Counted from the first letter of the stretch, positions 16,152-24,807 are shown. The stretch: DNA of 26,631 nt from Nitrospirota bacterium (GCA_021838765.1 JAKCCY010000027.1:1-26631); one strand, 5' to 3'. Numbers and translations: made by a program. Notes: generated by a model from the letters alone, not told the origin.

Positions 16152-16949
16152 GTGCTTTTGAAGAGGATCATTCCATGTCTGGACATGAAAGCGGGAAGGG
16201 TGGTGAAGGGAGTCAAGTTTGCCGACCTGAGGGATGCGGGGGATCCTGTTGAGACCGCTTCCCTCTATGACAGGATGGGGGCGGACGAGATCTGTCTTCT
16301 GGACATTACGGCGACTCTGGAGGACAGGGAAGCCTTGTTGGATGTGGTCCACCGGACTGCGGCCAAAGTTTTCCTTCCCCTAACTGTCGGAGGGGGCGTT
16401 CGTCAAGTGGAGGATATGCGAAAACTTCTATTGGCCGGGGCAGACAAGGTTTCGGTCAATTCTGCGGCGATTTCCAATCCGGAACTTTTGTCGGATTGCG
16501 CACGTCGTTTCGGGAGTCAATGTGTCGTTTTGGCCGTGGATGCCAGGAAAGAAGGGACGGGTTACCGGGTCTATAGTCATGGGGGTACTCGCGATACGGG
16601 GATTGACGCACTCGATTGGATCTCTTCGGGTGTTTCAAAAGGAGCGGGGGAGATTCTTCTCACGGCGATTGACCGTGACGGTACCAAGTCCGGATATGAT
16701 CTTGACCTGATCAGGACCGTTTCCCAACGGGTCAATGTTCCTGTCATAGCAAGTGGCGGAGCGGGTAAGATGGAGGACTTTTTACAGGCATTCGAAGCTG
16801 GCGCTGACGCGGCTCTTGCTGCAAGCCTCTTCCATTTCGGGGAGGTCTCCCTTCCGGACCTGAAGCGTTATCTGTCTGATCAGGGCGCTTTGGTTCGAGC
16901 CCACTCCGGGTCAGGGAGAGCGCTCCATTTGTCCGGTGATTCCCGATGA
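16152..16949 (+). CDS. hisF: Imidazole glycerol phosphate synthase, cyclase subunit
   Basis: (beta-alpha)8-barrel that joins with HisH and converts PRFAR plus ammonia to imidazole glycerol phosphate and AICAR. It has 265 residues, with a few extra at the C-terminus. Catalytic D11 ([19 protein letters not shown]) and D130 (LAVDARK) are present. Phosphate-binding VGGGVR and ASGGAG loops and the [13 protein letters not shown] segment are clear. The GTG start at 16152 is two bases after the hisA stop, with AAGGAG upstream. The hisIE ATG overlaps its stop by four bases. Confidence 0.97.
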   Translation: MLLKRIIPCLDMKAGRVVKGVKFADLRDAGDPVETASLYDRMGADEICLLDITATLEDREALLDVVHRTAAKVFLPLTVGGGVRQVEDMRKLLLAGADKVSVNSAAISNPELLSDCARRFGSQCVVLAVDARKEGTGYRVYSHGGTRDTGIDALDWISSGVSKGAGEILLTAIDRDGTKSGYDLDLIRTVSQRVNVPVIASGGAGKMEDFLQAFEAGADAALAASLFHFGEVSLPDLKRYLSDQGALVRAHSGSGRALHLSGDSR

Positions 16950-17614
16950 TTCCCGAGATTCTTTTTCCTCCCGATGGGCTCCTTCCTGCCATCGTACAGG
17001 ACGTTTCCACCGGTCGGGTTTTGATGTTGGGATACATGAATCAAGAGTCACTTCGTCAAACGCTTGAAAGGAGGCGGGTCGTTTTCTGGAGCAGAAGCCG
17101 GAATAAACTTTGGGAAAAAGGAGAAACATCCGGTAACGGGCTTGTTCTGGAAGACCTGAGGGTTGACTGCGATGGCGATGCGATTCTGCTTTTGACTTCT
17201 CCGCTGGGGCCGACTTGCCATACCGGTCTTGAAAGCTGCTTTGATACAGCAAGTTTTGAGGGAGTGAGACCAGGATTTGAGGTTTGGGCCAATCTTGGTA
17301 AAACCCTCAAAACACGGTGGGATGCGTCACCGGATGAATCTTATGTGGCTTCTCTCCTGAAGGCACCTGTCGAGAAATCGGCAAGAAAAGTGGTGGAGGA
17401 GTCCTGTGAGGTTTTGGTGGAGATGGTCAAGTCCAATGATGAAGAGGCCCTGCGGGGTGAATGGGCCGATCTTTTCTTTCATGTCAGGGTGGCCATGGAA
17501 AGAAGCCATGTCACATTTGATGAGGTCATGAAAGTTCTGGATGGACGGACAGGAAGAGGAGGTCTTGCAGAAAAGGCCTCGAGGAAGAAGAAGGGGGATA
17601 TGGGTGGAAGCTGA
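16946..17614 (+). CDS. hisI: Bifunctional phosphoribosyl-AMP cyclohydrolase / phosphoribosyl-ATP pyrophosphatase
   Basis: HisIE fusion for steps two and three of the pathway, 222 residues. The HisI half (about 1-115) carries [26 protein letters not shown], the Mg-binding D-C-D-G-D (D74, D76, D78) and the Zn/catalytic Cys region GPTCHTG (C91) with C98. The HisE half (about 125-205) carries [25 protein letters not shown] and [13 protein letters not shown] with acidic metal-binding residues. The last roughly 15 residues are basic and low-complexity. The ATG overlaps the hisF TGA (ATGA), and the HIT gene starts within its last codons. Confidence 0.96.
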   Translation: MIPEILFPPDGLLPAIVQDVSTGRVLMLGYMNQESLRQTLERRRVVFWSRSRNKLWEKGETSGNGLVLEDLRVDCDGDAILLLTSPLGPTCHTGLESCFDTASFEGVRPGFEVWANLGKTLKTRWDASPDESYVASLLKAPVEKSARKVVEESCEVLVEMVKSNDEEALRGEWADLFFHVRVAMERSHVTFDEVMKVLDGRTGRGGLAEKASRKKKGDMGGS

Positions 17615-17954
17615 TTGTTTGTTTTGCAAGATGGTCTGTGGCGCGATTCCTGTGACGCTTGTTTGTCAAAACGATGCGGCTATTGTGATCCGGGATATTG
17701 CGCCAAAAGCTCCCGTGCACATGCTGGTCATTCCCAAACGTCATGCAAAAGATATGATTTCTTGGTCTGTTGAGGCTCAGTCTGACGAGTGGGGCAAGGT
17801 CATGGATCTTTCCAGCCAGGCGGCAAAAGACGAAAACATTGTTGAGAATGGTTTTCGGATTGTGATCAATACCGGCATTGACGGTGGGCAGACCGTTGGG
17901 CATCTGCACTTGCATCTTTTGGGGGGACGGGCATTTTCTTGGCCGCCTGGATAG
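17604..17954 (+). CDS. HIT-family nucleotide hydrolase
   Basis: Histidine-triad protein of the Hint/PKCI branch, 116 residues. The triad is GHLHLHLLGGR near the C-terminus, preceded by GFRIVINTGIDGGQTVGH. The N-terminal CLFCKMVCGAIP and KAPVHMLVIPKRH are typical of the branch. Family members hydrolyse purine nucleoside phosphoramidates or adenylated adducts; the natural substrate here is unknown. I chose GTG 17604 because AAGGGGG lies about eight bases upstream; the frame is open further up, but only inside hisIE. It overlaps hisIE by 11 bases and closes the his unit. HIT genes commonly trail his operons, without an established link. Confidence 0.93.
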   Translation: MEADCLFCKMVCGAIPVTLVCQNDAAIVIRDIAPKAPVHMLVIPKRHAKDMISWSVEAQSDEWGKVMDLSSQAAKDENIVENGFRIVINTGIDGGQTVGHLHLHLLGGRAFSWPPG

Positions 17955-18010
17955 ATTTAGAGACTATGGGTTGTTTTTTTCGGAGAGTGTTCGTTGGTTT
18001 TAGCTTATGG

Positions 18011-18049
18011 AAAGAAAAACCATCGGACCCCGGCTGGGAGGCCCGATGG
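18011..18049 (-). terminator. Intrinsic terminator of the HU-like gene
   Basis: CCATCGG (18020-18026) pairs with CCGATGG (18043-18049), with additional G/C pairing inside. On the minus strand the stem is followed by TTTTTCTTT. It lies 23 bases past the HU stop. No T-run follows on the plus strand, so it does not obviously terminate the his unit. Confidence 0.75.
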
Positions 18050-18071
18050 CATTATGAAGAACTTAGAATGA

Positions 18072-18371
18072 TTACTTCTTTTTGGCGACTGCATCCTTGA
18101 AGGCTTTTCCAGCGGAAAAACGTGGAGATGTTGTTGCTGCGATCTTGATGGCTGCGCCCGTTGCGGGGTTTCTGCCCATCCTTGCCTTTCTCTTGACGGA
18201 ATGGAATTTTCCAAAACCGACAACACTGACTTCATTTCCTTTGGCAACACTTTCCGTAACGGTCTTGAACAGATGATCTACCACTTCGCCAACAGCTTTC
18301 TTTGTCAATGTTGGGCTTTTGGCTGCGATAGCATCGATCAGGTCGGACTTGGTCATGGTGGATTTGGCCAT
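18072..18371 (-). CDS. HU/IHF-family DNA-binding protein
   Basis: Small nucleoid-associated protein that binds and bends DNA as a dimer; 99 residues, full length. It has TKSDLIDAIAAKS at the N-terminal helix, VSVVGFGKF before the DNA-binding arm, and the arm-tip GRNPATG (66-72). The Pro in the arm tip intercalates between base pairs in relatives. Lys-rich ends are usual. The ATG at 18371 has AAAGGAG upstream. It is monocistronic on the minus strand between the his unit and rpsU. HU and IHF subunits cannot be told apart by eye; HU is the more likely reading. Confidence 0.95.
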   Translation of the reverse strand: MAKSTMTKSDLIDAIAAKSPTLTKKAVGEVVDHLFKTVTESVAKGNEVSVVGFGKFHSVKRKARMGRNPATGAAIKIAATTSPRFSAGKAFKDAVAKKK

Positions 18372-18827
18372 GGAAGGCTCCTTTGTTCGAATGAGATCTC
18401 ATCTTTATGGATGATGGCTCATGAAGGTGAACCCCGTTAGGGATGGGGCCTGTTTATGCCGTTCTGAAGCCCATGCTTCTTATGGTATTACCGGCATATC
18501 GGTGCGATGCTATCAGACAAAAAAAGATTTCGCAAATGTTTTGGACTCCTGAGGACAATAGTTCATTGGAAAAAATCGGGTATGGGTTCTTTTCACTCAT
18601 TAAAACAATGGGGAGAAAAATCTGGCAAGGTCAAAATTCCCATAAGTGGCGTCCTTTTCCTGGAATCCGAAGCGAAGCCTCCGGGAAGACGGATAAATTT
18701 TTTGGACCGGTCCGGAAGGGGATCCAGATGTTGTCCGAAAGTTCTTTGACAGAAGTCCTTCCAAGCGTTAAACTAAACAAATGTCCATTTTTAGAAATTC
18801 AGACCAAAACAAAACTGAGGAGATTTC
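18372..18827. other. Divergent intergenic region between HU-like gene and rpsU
   Basis: These 456 bases hold no gene I can support. Open frames on the plus strand (18443-18856 and 18507-18749) lack ribosome-binding sites and recognisable motifs. It should contain the HU promoter on the minus strand, which I could not resolve, and the rpsU promoter at 18746-18774. ACCG-N6-CGGT near 18490-18505 is a short inverted repeat. Confidence 0.5.
18746..18774 (+). promoter_or_regulatory. Probable sigma-70-like promoter for rpsU-yqeY-dnaG-rpoD
   Basis: Perfect TTGACA (18746-18751), a 17-base spacer and TAAACT (18769-18774). Transcription would start about 45 bases before the rpsU ATG. Its position at the head of the macromolecular-synthesis cluster supports it. 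Confidence 0.55.
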
Positions 18828-19025
18828 ATGACTGGTGTTCGTATCAAGGAAAATGAGTCCTTTGAAAGTGCGTTGAAGCGGTTTAAAAAACAGTGTGAAA
18901 AAGCGGGCATTCTTTCGGAGATCAAGAAAAGGGAACACTATGAAAAGCCCAGCGTTCGACTGAAGAAAAAAGCCCTTTCGGCTCGAAAGAAAGCTTTGAA
19001 GCGTGCCCGTATGGCGGTCCGGTAG
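18828..19025 (+). CDS. rpsU: 30S ribosomal protein S21
   Basis: Small-subunit protein of 65 residues located near the 16S rRNA 3' end and important for initiation. It shows the family pattern [32 protein letters not shown] followed by a strongly basic tail of Lys and Arg. GAGGAG lies five bases before the ATG. It is first of rpsU-yqeY-dnaG-rpoD, an arrangement known as the macromolecular-synthesis operon; yqeY begins three bases after its stop. Confidence 0.97.
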   Translation: MTGVRIKENESFESALKRFKKQCEKAGILSEIKKREHYEKPSVRLKKKALSARKKALKRARMAVR

Positions 19026-19028
19026 CAG

Positions 19029-19487
19029 ATGTCACTGTCTCTTCTTGAAAGGATCCAGTCCGATATCAAGGACAGTCTTCGTTCCGGCCAGAAGGAGAGG
19101 CTGTCCATTCTCCGGATGGTGATGGCCCAGATCAAGAACAAGGCGATTGAAAAGGGACGGGATGCCCAGCTCACAGAGGATGAGATTGTTGATCTTCTTG
19201 CCGGGATGCTGAGGAAGATGGAGGAGTCTGTTGCCCAGTTTACGATGGGCGGACGTGAGGATCTTGCAGAAAAAGAGAGATCCGAGATGGTCGTGATCCG
19301 GGAGTTTATGCCCGAACCTCTTTCTGTCGAGCAGATTGATGGACTGATCGCTGAAGCCATAAAAGAGACTCATGCAACATCTGCAAAGGAAATGGGTTCA
19401 GTCATGAAGTGGCTGACTCCAAAAACAATGGGTCGTGCAGATAACAGGGTCGTCAGTCAAAAGGTGAAAGCATTACTGGGGGGGTAA
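19029..19487 (+). CDS. YqeY/GatB-like domain protein
   Basis: 152-residue protein of the YqeY family, related to the C-terminal tRNA-binding tail of GatB/GatE amidotransferases. It shows SLLERIQSDIKDSLRSGQKERLSILRMVMAQIKN at the N-terminus, an ESVAQFTMGGREDLAEKERSE helix, and the GSVMKWLTPKTMGRADNRVVSQKVK end. Its role is not established; a tRNA-linked function is usually suggested. It ends in a seven-G run followed by TAA (19478-19487). dnaG follows in the same reading frame after that stop. Confidence 0.93.
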   Translation: MSLSLLERIQSDIKDSLRSGQKERLSILRMVMAQIKNKAIEKGRDAQLTEDEIVDLLAGMLRKMEESVAQFTMGGREDLAEKERSEMVVIREFMPEPLSVEQIDGLIAEAIKETHATSAKEMGSVMKWLTPKTMGRADNRVVSQKVKALLGG

Positions 19488-19496
19488 GCTACGGTT

Positions 19497-21179
19497 CTGG
19501 GAGATTTTTCTGACCGGAAGGATTACCTTGAAAAAGTTCGGAAAGCATCGGATCTCCTTGAAATAGCGGGAGGGAGACTTTCCCTGAGGAAACGTGGCCG
19601 TGTATGGGTGGCCCTGTGTCCATTTCACGAGGAAAAAACCCCGTCTTTTCAAATTGATCCGGAGCGCCAGCTTTTTTATTGCTTCGGCTGTCAGTCAGGT
19701 GGGGACGTTTTCCGTTTTGTTGAGCGTCTGGAGCACAAGAGTTTTTCTGAAGCCCTCCAATTTCTCGGAGATAAAGCCGGAATACCACCGCCTGATCGTG
19801 CCGGATCCTCGGAAACTTCCGACCGCAGGAAGATTTGTCTCGGGCTTTACCGGGAGTTTGAGGCACAGTATCGTAAATCCCTTCTTTCTCCTGAGGGAGG
19901 ACCTGCCAGGGAATATCTTTTCGAAAAACGTCAGATCTCCAAAAAAACTTCGGAGCGTTTCGGGCTGGGCTTTTCTCCTGCAGGTCCATTTCCGTTACTT
20001 CGTGAGGCCAGTTCTGATCGGTTGAAGGAGATGGAGTTCTTTGGACTCATTCGACCGATGAGAGGTGGTGGCGCGCGCGACTTCATGAATGGCAGACTGA
20101 TCATTCCCATTCGGACCGAGAGCGGCTCGACGGTCGCTTTCGGGGGGAGAGTCATTGGTGCCAGCTCCGGTCCCAAATACATGAACTCTCCGGAGCATGC
20201 CTTTTATCGGAAAAAAGATGTTCTTTTTGGCCTGGACCAGGCGAGGGCTGCTTTGGAGAAGACCCGTCAGGCTGTGGTGGTAGAAGGTTACTTCGATGTG
20301 ATTGTCCTGTCGGAGTTTGGTCTTTCCAATGTTGTCGCTCCATTGGGAACGGCGCTGACCCCATCTCACCTCCTCCAGCTCTCCAGAATGGTCGATGAAG
20401 TGGTACTGATGTTTGATGGGGATCGTGCCGGAAGGAGTGCGATGGCGCGTCTTCTTGAGAAGACAGTTTTTGATTCCCGAATGTCCGTACGCGCAGCGGG
20501 AATCCCAGACGGCCTTGATCCGGATGAATGGATCCGTAGGGACGGTCTTGATGCAGTCCGGGAGAGGATTGCTTCGGCCCCTCTTCTTTCGTCTTATGTC
20601 GTTGAACAGATGAAGCAGACTCTTGATCTTTCAGGTGAAGAAAAGGAGGAAATCCTTTCCGGTTTCGAGGTTCTGGTCAGAAGGGTGCCCGATCCTCTGG
20701 AACAGGATCAATTGCTTTCGATGGGTGCCGGTATTTTTGGTATCGATAAAAGTCTTCTCGCTTTGAGAGTTCTTCAGGGGGGGGATCGAAAGCCGCCGAT
20801 AGCATCTCCTTCAGATGAAAGGAAGTCCGGAACGACCAACAGCGAGCTCAAGGAGCAGAACCTCCTTGTGGAATTGTTCAGACTTTGGGGGGACGGATGT
20901 CATCCCCACCCGTCTGAAGTCTTGTCCCTTGGGGATTTCTCTTTCCTGGAGAAAAAAGAGTTCCTGGAGATTCTTGGACGCCTTTGGGAAAACCCCCAGG
21001 CATCTCCGGTTGAAATACAGCAACTGATCTCCCCATCACCGTCACTGACTGTGTCGTGGATGTCCCTTCCCCCAGGGAATGAGGGAAGGGATGAGCGTTT
21101 CAGGGATCTTGTTCTGATGGTTCGGCGTCTCGGTCTTCATGCGCGAAAACGCGGAGGACAGAGTTTGCGTCTTGTCTGA
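19497..21179 (+). CDS. dnaG: DNA primase
   Basis: Makes RNA primers at the replication fork. The CHC2 zinc finger (LCPFHEEKTPSF...YCFGCQSGG) is followed by the RNA-polymerase core and the Toprim catalytic domain with VVVEGYFDV and VLMFDGDRAG, then a C-terminal DnaB-interacting region. The conserved N-terminal helix (YLEKVRKASDLLEIAGGRLSLRKRG) is encoded before the first GTG (19608), so starting there would remove it. The only plausible upstream starts in frame are rare ones: CTG at 19497 (560 residues) is my choice, with a G-rich stretch (19478-19484) 12 bases before it. No ATG, GTG or TTG exists in frame between the yqeY TAA and 19608. Product identification is firm; the start is not. Confidence 0.93.
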   Translation: MGDFSDRKDYLEKVRKASDLLEIAGGRLSLRKRGRVWVALCPFHEEKTPSFQIDPERQLFYCFGCQSGGDVFRFVERLEHKSFSEALQFLGDKAGIPPPDRAGSSETSDRRKICLGLYREFEAQYRKSLLSPEGGPAREYLFEKRQISKKTSERFGLGFSPAGPFPLLREASSDRLKEMEFFGLIRPMRGGGARDFMNGRLIIPIRTESGSTVAFGGRVIGASSGPKYMNSPEHAFYRKKDVLFGLDQARAALEKTRQAVVVEGYFDVIVLSEFGLSNVVAPLGTALTPSHLLQLSRMVDEVVLMFDGDRAGRSAMARLLEKTVFDSRMSVRAAGIPDGLDPDEWIRRDGLDAVRERIASAPLLSSYVVEQMKQTLDLSGEEKEEILSGFEVLVRRVPDPLEQDQLLSMGAGIFGIDKSLLALRVLQGGDRKPPIASPSDERKSGTTNSELKEQNLLVELFRLWGDGCHPHPSEVLSLGDFSFLEKKEFLEILGRLWENPQASPVEIQQLISPSPSLTVSWMSLPPGNEGRDERFRDLVLMVRRLGLHARKRGGQSLRLV

Positions 21180-21319
21180 TGTTCCTTTTGTGTTCTGGAA
21201 ATGGCTTTTGTTTTTGTCAGGATATGTTCAATGTTTTGTTGAGTCGCTTTCCTTTCGTGGCTGATTTGTGCAGTTCCTTAAGAGATCAATCCTGAAGATT
21301 GGATATTGAGAGGGGTGGA

Positions 21320-23122
21320 ATGAGCAAAGGCGAAAAGTTAAATGAAATGAAAGATCTGATCAGTCTCGGCAAAGAGAGGGGTTACCTCACTTATGACGAA
21401 TTGAACAATGTACTTCCTCCGGAGGCGATTGGGTCAGATCAGCTGGATCACTTGATGAGTTACTTCGGAGACATGAATATCGATATCGTTGAAGAAGATG
21501 GCGGTGCCGGTGTTTTTGGAGATGTTGATTCCGAGGATGAGGAAGGTTTTGAGGAGGTTGATCCCCACGCCATCGTGGAAAGTGATGAAGATCCCGATGA
21601 AGGGATGGACATGACTCCGGGGGCTCTCTCCAAGATTGATGACCCTGTTCGTCTTTATCTGAAGGAAATGGGCGCCGTTCCCCTTTTGACACGGGAGGGG
21701 GAGATTGCCATTGCCCAACGGATTGAAGAAGGCCAGAAGGAGGTCTCCGGCATACTTTTTGGAATGCCCTTCACCATCAAGACGATCCTCTTGTTAAGGG
21801 AGAGATTTGAAACGGGTGTCGTCGGGATCAGGGAGATCGTCGATGTTTTTGAAGAGGAAGAATCCGAGGATTCCGAAGAGGGCGAAACCTCTTCCGCTGT
21901 GAGGGAAGCCAGGGATCAGTTCATGCTCCAGTCTGAAAAACTCGCCGGCCATTTTGCAAAGATGAATGAATTGGCTGAAAATTGGCACTCTCTCCCAAAG
22001 ACCTCTTCCAAGCGAAAAGCGGGACGTGACCAGATCAACAAGGTAAAGTCCGACATTGTCGAGTTGATCATGGAGATGAAGCTTCATCGCAAGCAGGTAG
22101 AGCTTATGATTCGGCAACTGCATGAAGTGGTTGCCCTGATAGAGCAGTCGACCCGCCAGATGGATCAGGTCAGGCGCAAGCTTGCCGTTCCAAAGGAAGA
22201 GATCCTCAAGGCAATCGAGTCGATGGGTTCGGATGGCATTGTTCCTGAAAAATTTTCTTCCTCTGACCGCCATGAGCTTCTTTTGCGATATCGGGACTCG
22301 CTCGACAAGGTGAGACGAGCCGAGGCAGATGCGCTTCTATCCGCAGATGAGATTGGGGAGAGAGCCAAACAGCTTGAAATTGGTGAAGAGAAGGTTCGTG
22401 AAGCAAAAGCCGAATTGATCAAGGCCAACCTGCGACTTGTTGTCTCCATCGCCAAGCGTTATACAAACAGGGGACTCCAGTTTTTGGACCTGATTCAGGA
22501 AGGCAATATCGGTTTGATGAAAGCCGTTGACAAGTTTGAGTATCGAAGAGGGTTCAAATTCTCCACATATGCGACATGGTGGATCAGGCAAGCGATTACT
22601 AGGGCCATTGCAGATCAGGCGAGAACGATCCGTATCCCGGTCCATATGATCGAGACGATCAATAAGCTGATTCGCACGACACGACAGCTTGTCCAGCAAT
22701 ATGGCCGGGAACCTCTTCCGGAGGAGCTTGCGAAAGAAATGCAAATGCCGGTTGAAAAGGTGAGGAGGGTCTTGAAAATTGCGAGGGAGCCGATATCCCT
22801 TGAAACTCCGATCGGCGAGGAGGAAGATAGTCACCTCGGAGATTTTATTGAAGATAAAAAGTCCATCTCCCCGATTGATTCTGCTGTCCGGTATGATCTG
22901 GTCAGGAAAATCGGAAAGGCGCTCGGAACCTTGACTGATCGCGAGGAAAGAGTTATACGTTTAAGGTTCGGAATTGGTGAGTCAACGGATCATACCCTCG
23001 AGGAAGTTGGGCAGGACTTCGATGTAACCCGGGAAAGAATCCGGCAAATTGAGGCAAAAGCGCTCAGAAAGCTTCGTCATCCCGCCAGAAGCAAACAACT
23101 TAAGAGTTTTGTTGACTGGTAG
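21320..23122 (+). CDS. rpoD: RNA polymerase primary sigma factor (sigma-70)
   Basis: Housekeeping sigma factor of 600 residues. It has region 1.1 (1-60), a very acidic linker (about 60-100), region 1.2 [12 protein letters not shown], a large non-conserved helical insert (about 150-360), and region 2 with [29 protein letters not shown] and [27 protein letters not shown]. Region 3 and region 4 follow, with [20 protein letters not shown] for -35 contact. I use ATG 21320, which has GAGAGGGG upstream; a TTG at 21299 in frame has no good ribosome-binding site. It is last in rpsU-yqeY-dnaG-rpoD. The 140-base gap from dnaG may contain a further promoter that I could not identify. Confidence 0.97.
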   Translation: MSKGEKLNEMKDLISLGKERGYLTYDELNNVLPPEAIGSDQLDHLMSYFGDMNIDIVEEDGGAGVFGDVDSEDEEGFEEVDPHAIVESDEDPDEGMDMTPGALSKIDDPVRLYLKEMGAVPLLTREGEIAIAQRIEEGQKEVSGILFGMPFTIKTILLLRERFETGVVGIREIVDVFEEEESEDSEEGETSSAVREARDQFMLQSEKLAGHFAKMNELAENWHSLPKTSSKRKAGRDQINKVKSDIVELIMEMKLHRKQVELMIRQLHEVVALIEQSTRQMDQVRRKLAVPKEEILKAIESMGSDGIVPEKFSSSDRHELLLRYRDSLDKVRRAEADALLSADEIGERAKQLEIGEEKVREAKAELIKANLRLVVSIAKRYTNRGLQFLDLIQEGNIGLMKAVDKFEYRRGFKFSTYATWWIRQAITRAIADQARTIRIPVHMIETINKLIRTTRQLVQQYGREPLPEELAKEMQMPVEKVRRVLKIAREPISLETPIGEEEDSHLGDFIEDKKSISPIDSAVRYDLVRKIGKALGTLTDREERVIRLRFGIGESTDHTLEEVGQDFDVTRERIRQIEAKALRKLRHPARSKQLKSFVDW

Positions 23123-23132
23123 GGATAAGCGG

Positions 23133-23208
23133 GGGCCTATAGCTCAATGGGCAGAGCTACCGGCTCATAACCGGTTGGTTCCAGGTTCGAGTCCTGGTGG
23201 GCCCACCA
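23133..23208 (+). tRNA. tRNA with CAU anticodon (Met, elongator type, or Ile2)
   Basis: The full cloverleaf can be folded: acceptor GGGCCTA/TGGGCCC (7 bp), D arm GCTC/GAGC, anticodon stem ACCGG/CCGGT with loop CTCATAA, T arm CCAGG/CCTGG with loop TTCGAGT, discriminator A and encoded CCA. It is not the initiator, because the first pair is G-C and the anticodon stem lacks three consecutive G-C pairs. A lysidine-modified tRNA-Ile2 cannot be excluded from sequence alone. It starts 11 bases after rpoD. Confidence 0.95.
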
Positions 23209-23248
23209 TATAATAATCATCGCCCGGAGGTTCGGGAAAGGGGGTCGG

Positions 23249-23986
23249 TTGTCAGGGGACCAGTCACTCCAAGAGACTTTGTCTCTGATTTATCATTTGC
23301 AATCCATGGACCTCGAAGGACAAAGGCTACGAGCCCAGACAGAAATGGCTACAGCCGCCATTCAAACGGAAAAGGCTCATCTGGAGTCTCTTGAAAGAAG
23401 TCTTGAAATCGCCAAGGAAGAGCTCCGTACACTTGAGATGAACCACCAAAAAATTGAGACGGATCTGAAAGATACGGAACTGCTTCTTCTGGAAGGAAAA
23501 AAAAGGCAAAAAGATCTGAAGCATGCGAGGGATATTCAAGCTTTTTTGTCGGAGGCGGAGTTTCGCCGGGATGAAAAAGACCGGATGGAAGAAGAGATTA
23601 TCGCCAATCTGGAGGCGCAGTCCTCCCTGGCAAAAAGGATCGAGTCCCTGGAAGCGGATCTGGCGACAAAGAAAGAAGTCTACCGGCAAGAGACAGATCG
23701 ATTTGCTACGGAAACGGAAGAGCGAAAGCAACGGATCGAAGAGATCGAAAAAGCCAGAAAAGATCTGGAAAAGGGATTTGACGAGGACCTTCTCGAAACC
23801 TATCAGCGCCTCCGGTCTTCCCAAAAGAATGGCCAGGTGATCACCCGCGTGATCGATGGAGCCTGTGAGTCATGCCGGATTACCCTTCCTCCAAGGACCG
23901 TTACCGAAGTCAAGAAAAGAAAACAAATCATGAGTTGTCAGTACTGTCAGCGCTGGCTCTATATCGAGGACGGGAAAGTGTCTTGA
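23249..23986 (+). CDS. Coiled-coil protein with C-terminal C4 zinc ribbon
   Basis: 245-residue member of the zinc-ribbon family often annotated as C4-type zinc ribbon domain protein (DUF164). Residues about 10-195 are almost wholly charged helix, expected to form an antiparallel coiled coil. The end carries two Cys pairs (C206-x2-C209 and C230-x2-C233) flanking a basic loop. The family is widespread; a nucleic-acid or translation-linked role has been proposed without firm proof. The start is TTG at 23249 with AAGGGGG upstream; an internal ATG at residue 20 is an alternative. Its TGA overlaps the TTG of the RNase H gene, so the two are probably coupled. Confidence 0.9.
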   Translation: MSGDQSLQETLSLIYHLQSMDLEGQRLRAQTEMATAAIQTEKAHLESLERSLEIAKEELRTLEMNHQKIETDLKDTELLLLEGKKRQKDLKHARDIQAFLSEAEFRRDEKDRMEEEIIANLEAQSSLAKRIESLEADLATKKEVYRQETDRFATETEERKQRIEEIEKARKDLEKGFDEDLLETYQRLRSSQKNGQVITRVIDGACESCRITLPPRTVTEVKKRKQIMSCQYCQRWLYIEDGKVS

Positions 23987-24387
23987 TCCTTTATTGTGAT
24001 GGCGCTTCCCGGGGAAACCCAGGGCCATCCTCTTATGGATGGACTCTTGTTGATGAGTCGGGAAAGTGCGTGAGGGAAGCTGGAAAGAGGCTACCGGAAG
24101 GGACCAACAATGTTGCGGAATATGAGGCAATGGTAGCGGGTCTCACTGCAGCTTGTGAGTTGGGTATTCGACAGGTGGTTGTTCGGGCCGATTCTGAACT
24201 TGTGATCCGGCAGGTTACAGGCCGCTATAAAGTCAAAAGTCCTGGTCTTTTCCCCCTTTATCAGAAAGTCATGGAGCTCTCCGGTCGATTCGACCGGATT
24301 TCTTTTGAGCATGTACCACGGGAGCAAAACAAACGAGCGGACGCACTGGCCAACATGGCCCTTGACCAGTCGATCTCTTCCCGGTAG
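23983..24387 (+). CDS. rnhA: Ribonuclease HI-family protein
   Basis: Degrades the RNA strand of RNA-DNA hybrids; 134 residues, cytosolic. The four-carboxylate site is complete: D6 in YCDGASRGNPG, E46 in NNVAEYEAM, D70 in RADSEL and D120 in NKRADALA, with H110 before the last. The NNVAEYEA form and short length resemble the branch lacking the basic protrusion of the E. coli enzyme. The TTG start at 23983 shares bases with the TGA of the upstream gene (TTGA). The RNase P RNA gene begins about 20 bases after its stop. Confidence 0.93.
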   Translation: MILYCDGASRGNPGPSSYGWTLVDESGKCVREAGKRLPEGTNNVAEYEAMVAGLTAACELGIRQVVVRADSELVIRQVTGRYKVKSPGLFPLYQKVMELSGRFDRISFEHVPREQNKRADALANMALDQSISSR

Positions 24388-24390
24388 TTC

Positions 24391-24409
24391 CCCGGATTTC
24401 TTCTCCGGG
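24391..24409 (+). promoter_or_regulatory. Hairpin between the RNase H gene and rnpB
   Basis: CCCGGA (24391-24396) and TCCGGG (24404-24409) form a six-base stem with a seven-base pyrimidine loop. The 3' arm reuses bases (24407-24409) that could also extend the first helix of the RNase P RNA, so the two structures exclude each other. There is no T-run, so it is not a standard terminator. Confidence 0.4.
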
Positions 24410-24797
24410 TCCAGTGAAAGATGTTCAGGTGGCCGCCCGGATTCGTCCGGGAGGAAAGTCCGAGCACCAAAGGGCAAGGCGCTGGGTAACTCCCAGTCCC
24501 GGTGACGGGAAGGAAAGTGCCACAGAAAAGATACCGCCCGGATTCGTCCGGGTAAGGGTGAAAAGGCGAGGTAAGAGCTCACCGCGGACCTGGTGACAGG
24601 GACGGCATGGTAAACCCCGCCTGGTGCAAGACCAAATAGGGGGGCGCTCCCGAAAGGGATAAGATTGGCCCGGTCAAGGCTCCCGGGTAAGGTCGCTTGA
24701 GTGCAAGGGTAACCTTGCATCTAGAGTAATGGTCACCCTGCCTTCCTTTTGGGGAAGGTATGACAGAACTCGGCTTACGAACATCTTTCACGGACCC
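24407..24797 (+). ncRNA. rnpB: RNase P RNA, type A
   Basis: Catalytic RNA that removes tRNA 5' leaders. Hallmarks: GAGGAAAGTCCG (24451-24462), the AAGGGTGAAA and GGTAAGAGCTCACCG core, GGCATGGTAAACCCCG, CAAGACCAAATAGG, and the closing ACAGAACTCGGCTTACG (24763-24779). The first helix is visible: GTGAAAGATGTTC (24414-24426) pairs perfectly with 24779-24791. It can be extended by GGGTCC/GGACCC past one bulged A, which sets the outer limits used here; the mature ends may lie a few bases inside. The hairpins at the P3 and P12 positions contain the same 19-base sequence. The HD-protein gene starts 11 bases later, so the RNA is probably cut from a longer transcript. Confidence 0.93.
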
Positions 24798-24807
24798 GGG
24801 GAGGTTT

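Noticed and set aside
17955..17982. T-run after the HIT gene as an intrinsic terminator
   Set aside because: No stable stem precedes the seven Ts; termination here may be Rho-dependent or occur further on.
18443..18856. 137-codon open frame overlapping the rpsU start
   Set aside because: No ribosome-binding site, mixed composition, overlaps the rpsU promoter and start in another frame, and no recognisable motif.
24760..24807. Upstream ATG extension of the HD protein
   Set aside because: It lies inside the conserved 3' end of RNase P RNA, while ATG 24808 has its own GGGGAGG.
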